Source: an uncultured Gemmiger sp. (GTDB lineage: Bacteria > Bacillota > Clostridia > Oscillospirales > Ruminococcaceae). From it: a stretch of 25,503 nucleotides of DNA. Below, piece by piece: positions 22,571-25,503 of this stretch. The notes below the pieces were generated by a model. It was given only the letters and a program-made list of their open reading frames with translations. It was not told where the DNA came from and did no database searches. Every line of letters starts with the position of its first letter. The stretch's first letter is position 1. Made by a program: the position numbers and the translations under genes. Location: assembly GCA_934502625.1 (NCBI GenBank), contig CAKSUQ010000028.1, positions 1 to 25,503 on the forward strand. The letters are read 5' to 3'.

Positions 22571-22614
22571 ACCCCCGGTGCGGCCCGCAAGCCCCGCACC
22601 GGGGGTATTTTTTT
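22571..22614 (+). terminator. Strong intrinsic terminator after the 45-codon gene
   Basis: A perfect 13-bp GC-rich stem (22571-22583 with 22594-22606), 10-base loop, followed by A and seven T residues. Confidence 0.95.
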
Positions 22615-22648
22615 GCAATAAAACGGCGCGGTGGGTCGTAGTATAGAC

Positions 22649-22677
22649 AAAGCCTTCCACCCAGGGGGAAGCCTTTT
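22649..22677. repeat. Fragment of the MITE-like repeat
   Basis: AAAGCCTTCC followed by ACCCAGGGGGAAG matches the reversed outer hairpin of copy B with small changes, then similarity ends. It is probably a solo end or decayed copy of the element at 1907 and 21409. Confidence 0.45.
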
Positions 22678-22726
22678 GCCCCTTCACAAAACTTTTCCTT
22701 GTTTTTTTCGTCAAAACGCGGTATCC

Positions 22727-22732
22727 TATAAT
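22727..22732 (+). promoter_or_regulatory. Probable -10 box of the glycosyltransferase operon
   Basis: A perfect TATAAT lies 33 bases before the ATG at 22766. The -35 region is a poor T-rich stretch (22699-22709), so strength is uncertain. Confidence 0.55.
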
Positions 22733-22765
22733 TAGAATATTATGCCTTTAAAAAAGGAGTCTTTT

Positions 22766-23785
22766 ATGAAACTCATCACCTTTACCGTGCCGTGCTACAA
22801 CTCGGCCGCCTATATGGATCACTGCATCGAAACCCTGCTCACCGCGGGCGAGGACGCCGAGATCATCCTCGTCGACGACGGCTCCAAGGACGACACCGGC
22901 AAGATCGCCGATTCCTACGCTGAAAAGTACCCCTCCATCGTCCGCGTCATCCATCAGGAGAACGGCGGCCACGGCGAGGGCGTCAATCAGGGCATCCGCA
23001 ACGCCAGCGGCGTCTACTTCAAGGTCGTCGACTCTGACGACTGGCTGGACACCGACGCCCTGCAGCAGGTTCTGGCCGAGCTGCGCGCCCACCTCAACGA
23101 CGAGCAGCCTCTCGACCTGATGATGGCGAACTATGTCTACGAGCACGTCGCCGACAACACCCGCAACATCGTCGACTACAAGGGCATCCTGCCCGAAGGC
23201 CGCGTCTTCCATTGGGACGAGATCGGCAAGTTCCCGCCGAACAAAAATATCCTGATGCACAGCGTCATCTACCGCACCGAGGTGCTGCGCCGCAGCGGCA
23301 TGGAGCTGCCCAAGCACACCTTCTATGTGGACAACATCTTCGTCTACCAGCCGCTGCCGCAGGTCAAGACCATTTATTATATGAACCTTGACCTCTACCG
23401 CTACTTCATCGGCCGCGAGGATCAGAGCGTCAACGAGGCCAACATGATCAAGCGCGTCGACCAGCAGCTGCGCGTCACCCGCATCATGATGCAGGCCGTT
23501 GACGTCTATGCCCTGCCGCCGGAGCAGAACAAGCTGCGCGCCTATATGCTGAACTATTTCTCGATGATGATGGCGATTTCCAGCATCTTCCTGACGCTGG
23601 ATGGCAGCAAGGAGGCACTGGAAAAGCGCAAGCAGCTGTGGGACGACCTGAAGGCGCACGACGGGCATCTCTACCGCCGCTGCCGCTTCTCGGTGGCCGA
23701 GGGCTGCAACCTGCCCGGCTGGCTGGGCAGCAAAATCAGCATCGGCGGCTACCGCATCGCCCAGAAGCTGTTCAAGTTCAACTAA
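22766..23785 (+). CDS. Glycosyltransferase family 2
   Basis: A 339-residue GT-A fold glycosyltransferase. The nucleotide-sugar site is plain: LITFTVPCYNSAAYMDHCIE at about 3-22, ILVDDGSKDDTGKIAD at about 36-52, and the metal-binding DxD region VVDSDDWLD at about 87-95. No TM helix is evident. It would add a sugar to a lipid, teichoic acid or surface polysaccharide acceptor; donor and acceptor cannot be told. ATG 22766 is chosen over 22742 because AAAAGGAGT lies six bases before it, after the earlier ATG, and the family starts here. It forms a tight operon with the HAD phosphatase nine bases downstream. Confidence 0.93.
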   Translation: MKLITFTVPCYNSAAYMDHCIETLLTAGEDAEIILVDDGSKDDTGKIADSYAEKYPSIVRVIHQENGGHGEGVNQGIRNASGVYFKVVDSDDWLDTDALQQVLAELRAHLNDEQPLDLMMANYVYEHVADNTRNIVDYKGILPEGRVFHWDEIGKFPPNKNILMHSVIYRTEVLRRSGMELPKHTFYVDNIFVYQPLPQVKTIYYMNLDLYRYFIGREDQSVNEANMIKRVDQQLRVTRIMMQAVDVYALPPEQNKLRAYMLNYFSMMMAISSIFLTLDGSKEALEKRKQLWDDLKAHDGHLYRRCRFSVAEGCNLPGWLGSKISIGGYRIAQKLFKFN

Positions 23786-23794
23786 AGGATTTTT

Positions 23795-24448
23795 ATGCGT
23801 AATTACGATATTATTTTGTTTGATCTTGACGGCACGCTGACGGATTCCGCACCGGGCATTTTGAACTCGGTGCGCTATGCCTGCCGCAAGCTGGGGCTGG
23901 AAATGCCCAGCGAAGCGACGCTGCGCAAGTTTCTGGGACCGCCGCTGATCGAGTCCTTCCGCACGCTGCTGGGGCTGCACGGCGCCGACGCGGAGCGCGC
24001 CCTCGCCGCGTTCCGGGAGTATTTCCCGGTCACGGGCATCTTCGAAAACGAGGTCTACGACGGCGTGCCCGCGCTGCTGGCCGACCTGAAAGCCGCCGGG
24101 AAGACTGTGCTGCTGGCGACCAGCAAGCCGGAGGAATACGCCAAGCGCATCATGGAGCATTTTGATCTGGCGCAGTACTGCGACTTTATCTGCGGCGCAA
24201 CGCTGGACGAGACCCGCACCGACAAGGCCGAGGTCATCGCCTACGCGCTGGCGACGGCGGGCATCACCGACAAGGCTGGCGTCGTCATGGTCGGAGACCG
24301 CGAGCATGATGTGCTGGGTGCTAAAAAGAACGGCCTGCCCTGCATCGGTGCTGTCTACGGCTACGGCACAGCCGAGGAGCTGACCGCCGCCGGGACCGCT
24401 GCTCTGGCCGACACAGTGGACGAGCTGCACAAGCTGCTGCTGGGATAA
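23795..24448 (+). CDS. HAD-family hydrolase, phosphoglycolate-phosphatase-like
   Basis: A 217-residue HAD phosphatase. Motif I is FDLDGTLTDS (nucleophile Asp10, acid Asp12), motif II lies at LLATSKP (about 107-113), and motif III/IV is MVGDREHDVLGAKKNG (about 168-183). The cap is the helical C1 type, as in Gph/PGP-like enzymes that act on phosphoglycolate or other small phosphates and nucleotides. Its ribosome site AAAGGA overlaps the stop codon of the glycosyltransferase, so the two are co-translated; it may supply or clear a sugar phosphate for that pathway, but this is only context. A shared convergent terminator follows. Confidence 0.92.
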   Translation: MRNYDIILFDLDGTLTDSAPGILNSVRYACRKLGLEMPSEATLRKFLGPPLIESFRTLLGLHGADAERALAAFREYFPVTGIFENEVYDGVPALLADLKAAGKTVLLATSKPEEYAKRIMEHFDLAQYCDFICGATLDETRTDKAEVIAYALATAGITDKAGVVMVGDREHDVLGAKKNGLPCIGAVYGYGTAEELTAAGTAALADTVDELHKLLLG

Positions 24449-24455
24449 ATCAAAT

Positions 24456-24486
24456 GGGAGACAGCCCGCGCTGCCTCCCGTTTTTT
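24456..24486. terminator. Convergent terminator between HAD and MerR genes
   Basis: GGGAG-A-CAGC pairs with GCTG-C-CTCCC (one mismatch) and is followed by six T residues on the plus strand; the last two T form part of the MerR stop codon read on the minus strand. The minus strand has A/T-rich sequence beyond the stem too, so it may stop both transcripts. Confidence 0.85.
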
Positions 24487-25369
24487 ATTGGTCCCGGTCG
24501 TTGTAGTAGAGATACCACCCGCGGAAGCCGTACCCGATGCCGAGAGCGCCCAGCACCAGCAGCATAGCCGCCTTGTCGGGCCAAAGCGGCATATTCCGGG
24601 TGCAGACCCAGACCACCGCCAATGCAAGGCATACAAGCATCGGCAGGCCGTAGTGCAGCAATCTCTGCACCCGCAGCCGCTTCGGGTCACTCTCCACCGC
24701 CAGCGCCGATGGATCGCACACCTCGCACCGCACCCGCAGGATCGGGATATTGCGCACATGACTCGCATACCGCACGGCCCTGTACTCGATGCCGTCCAGC
24801 ATAAACCGCGGCGCCATGCCCTCGTGGGTGATGACGATCTCCTCGCCGCAGTTCGCCGCCCAGGCCAACAGCTCGGCGGTAAACTCCTGCGGGGTTGCAA
24901 TGGCGGTGTCCGGCGTAAAGGTAAACTGCCGCTTATGCTCGGCAGCCGCCATTTTCCGGTAGTCCTGCACCCAGCCGGTAAACCAGCCGCCCGCCGGGGC
25001 AGGGGAGTCCATCCGCTCAAGGCAGCTGTCCACATCCAGCTCTGCCGCCGTTCGGTCACCGGCGGCCAGCTCCGTGCAGAAGGCGGCGGCCGCCGCCAGC
25101 TTTTGCTGCTCGGCCTCCAGCCGTTGCCGCTGGCGTTCGGCAGCCTCGGCCAGCGGCAGGGTGCCGTTCAGCACAGTGCCGATCTCCTCGACCGGCATAT
25201 CCAGTGTGCGCAGCATCCGAATCAACTTCAGTGTGCGCACATCTGCCTGCGAATAGATGCGATACTCATTTTCAGGGTTGCGGGCAGGGGTCAGCAGCCC
25301 GGCCTGCTCATAATAGCGGATATTGCGGGCGGACACGCCCGATTGCTCCGCTGCCTGCTTGATGTTCAT
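24485..25369 (-). CDS. MerR-family transcription regulator with two C-terminal membrane helices
   Basis: A 294-residue protein. The MerR winged helix is at 1-70: MNIKQAAEQSGVSARNIRYY (helix-turn-helix), then EYRIYSQADVRTLKLIRMLR. A dimerising helix rich in Glu/Gln/Arg (about 72-100) follows, then an unrecognised domain (about 125-235) ending in a CEVC pair, and two TM helices (about 238-256 and 266-284) with a Tyr-rich tail. Classical MerR proteins are soluble and about 130-270 residues, so the membrane part is unusual. AAAGGAG lies nine bases before the ATG. The promoter is the mer-like 25393-25423 element, so it probably regulates itself and perhaps the divergent gene beyond the window. The ligand is unknown. 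Confidence 0.9.
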   Translation of the reverse strand: MNIKQAAEQSGVSARNIRYYEQAGLLTPARNPENEYRIYSQADVRTLKLIRMLRTLDMPVEEIGTVLNGTLPLAEAAERQRQRLEAEQQKLAAAAAFCTELAAGDRTAAELDVDSCLERMDSPAPAGGWFTGWVQDYRKMAAAEHKRQFTFTPDTAIATPQEFTAELLAWAANCGEEIVITHEGMAPRFMLDGIEYRAVRYASHVRNIPILRVRCEVCDPSALAVESDPKRLRVQRLLHYGLPMLVCLALAVVWVCTRNMPLWPDKAAMLLVLGALGIGYGFRGWYLYYNDRDQ

Positions 25370-25392
25370 AACATCACGCTCCTTTCGCCTTC

Positions 25393-25423
25393 ACCTTACA
25401 CCCTGCACCCACTGGAAGGTCAA
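25393..25423 (-). promoter_or_regulatory. MerR-type promoter with 19-bp spacer
   Basis: On the minus strand TTGACC (25423-25418) and TAAGGT (25398-25393) are 19 bases apart, the long spacer that MerR proteins correct by untwisting DNA; TTGAC and TAAGGT are also the boxes of the mercury-resistance merT promoter. The spacer holds an imperfect dyad, ACCTTCCA to TGTAAGGT. It lies 24 bases before the MerR ATG. Confidence 0.8.
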
Positions 25424-25464
25424 TACTTTTTCATAAAATAACCATACCATATTTGTAAAATTTG

Positions 25465-25473
25465 TGCTATACT
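25465..25473 (+). promoter_or_regulatory. Outward extended -10 promoter at the window edge
   Basis: TG-C-TATACT at 25465-25473 faces away from the MerR gene; GAGGG at 25496-25500 could be a ribosome site for a gene beginning just beyond the window. Confidence 0.55.
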
Positions 25474-25503
25474 GTTTTCATATATCAGTGTAAAAGAGGG
25501 AAT

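Noticed and set aside
22748..24430. 560-codon minus-strand open frame opposite the glycosyltransferase and HAD genes
   Set aside because: Same kind of shadow; both plus-strand genes have complete catalytic motifs and ribosome sites.

Overview
The window reads as chromosomal DNA of a GC-rich, low-abundance-spore-type gut Clostridia lineage (Oscillospiraceae; the Faecalibacterium / Gemmiger / Subdoligranulum neighbourhood is my best guess, from gene order, AAAGGAGG-type ribosome binding sites, high-GC codon use and the style of intergenic palindromes). No rRNA, tRNA, CRISPR array, phage or transposase gene was seen. Nearly all coding capacity is explained by about 17 genes, most with recognisable families.

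Layout. (1) 1-1900: end of rplA (L1), a textbook promoter plus L10-type leader with attenuator, rplJ (L10), rplL (L7/L12) and a strong terminator; rpoB does not follow. (2) 1907-2052: a structured MITE-like repeat. (3) 2227-7907: a two-gene, translationally coupled operon of an MMPL/RND-type membrane transporter and a 1056-residue surface protein built of GLUG repeats flanking two coiled-coil segments. (4) 7951-12436: a sortase-anchored adhesin (fibro-slime plus CnaB domains) whose reading frame is broken exactly at a C10 tract, with a second tract, C12, upstream of its promoter; this looks like a phase-variable contingency gene. (5) 12599-13845, minus strand: a class I glutamine-amidotransferase-like hydrolase (PuuD type) and a two-CBS-domain protein resembling c-di-AMP receptor DarB/CbpB. 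(6) 14065-18300: the conserved housekeeping run yloU (Asp23-like) - fakA - recG. (7) 18313-18454: a second composite palindromic element, then a D-Ala-D-Ala carboxypeptidase and nicotinate phosphoribosyltransferase. (8) 21409-22765: second copy of the structured repeat, a small ABC-transporter type IV-like membrane protein preceded by a hairpin that buries its ribosome binding site, and two tiny genes each with its own promoter. (9) 22766-25369: a family 2 glycosyltransferase and HAD phosphatase operon, convergent with a MerR regulator that carries two C-terminal membrane segments and a mer-like promoter with a 19-bp spacer. The last ~60 bases hold an outward promoter for a gene beyond the window.

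How parts fit: ribosomal stalk production (rplJ/rplL) is autoregulated by the leader; the surface layer is served by the MMPL/GLUG pair, the switchable adhesin, the carboxypeptidase and perhaps the glycosyltransferase; fakA/yloU, recG and pncB are housekeeping. The most striking unexplained signals are the paired poly-C tracts at the adhesin, the MMPL/GLUG coiled-coil operon, the membrane-tethered MerR with its classical underwound promoter, and two repeat families in which stem sequence changes but the fold is kept.
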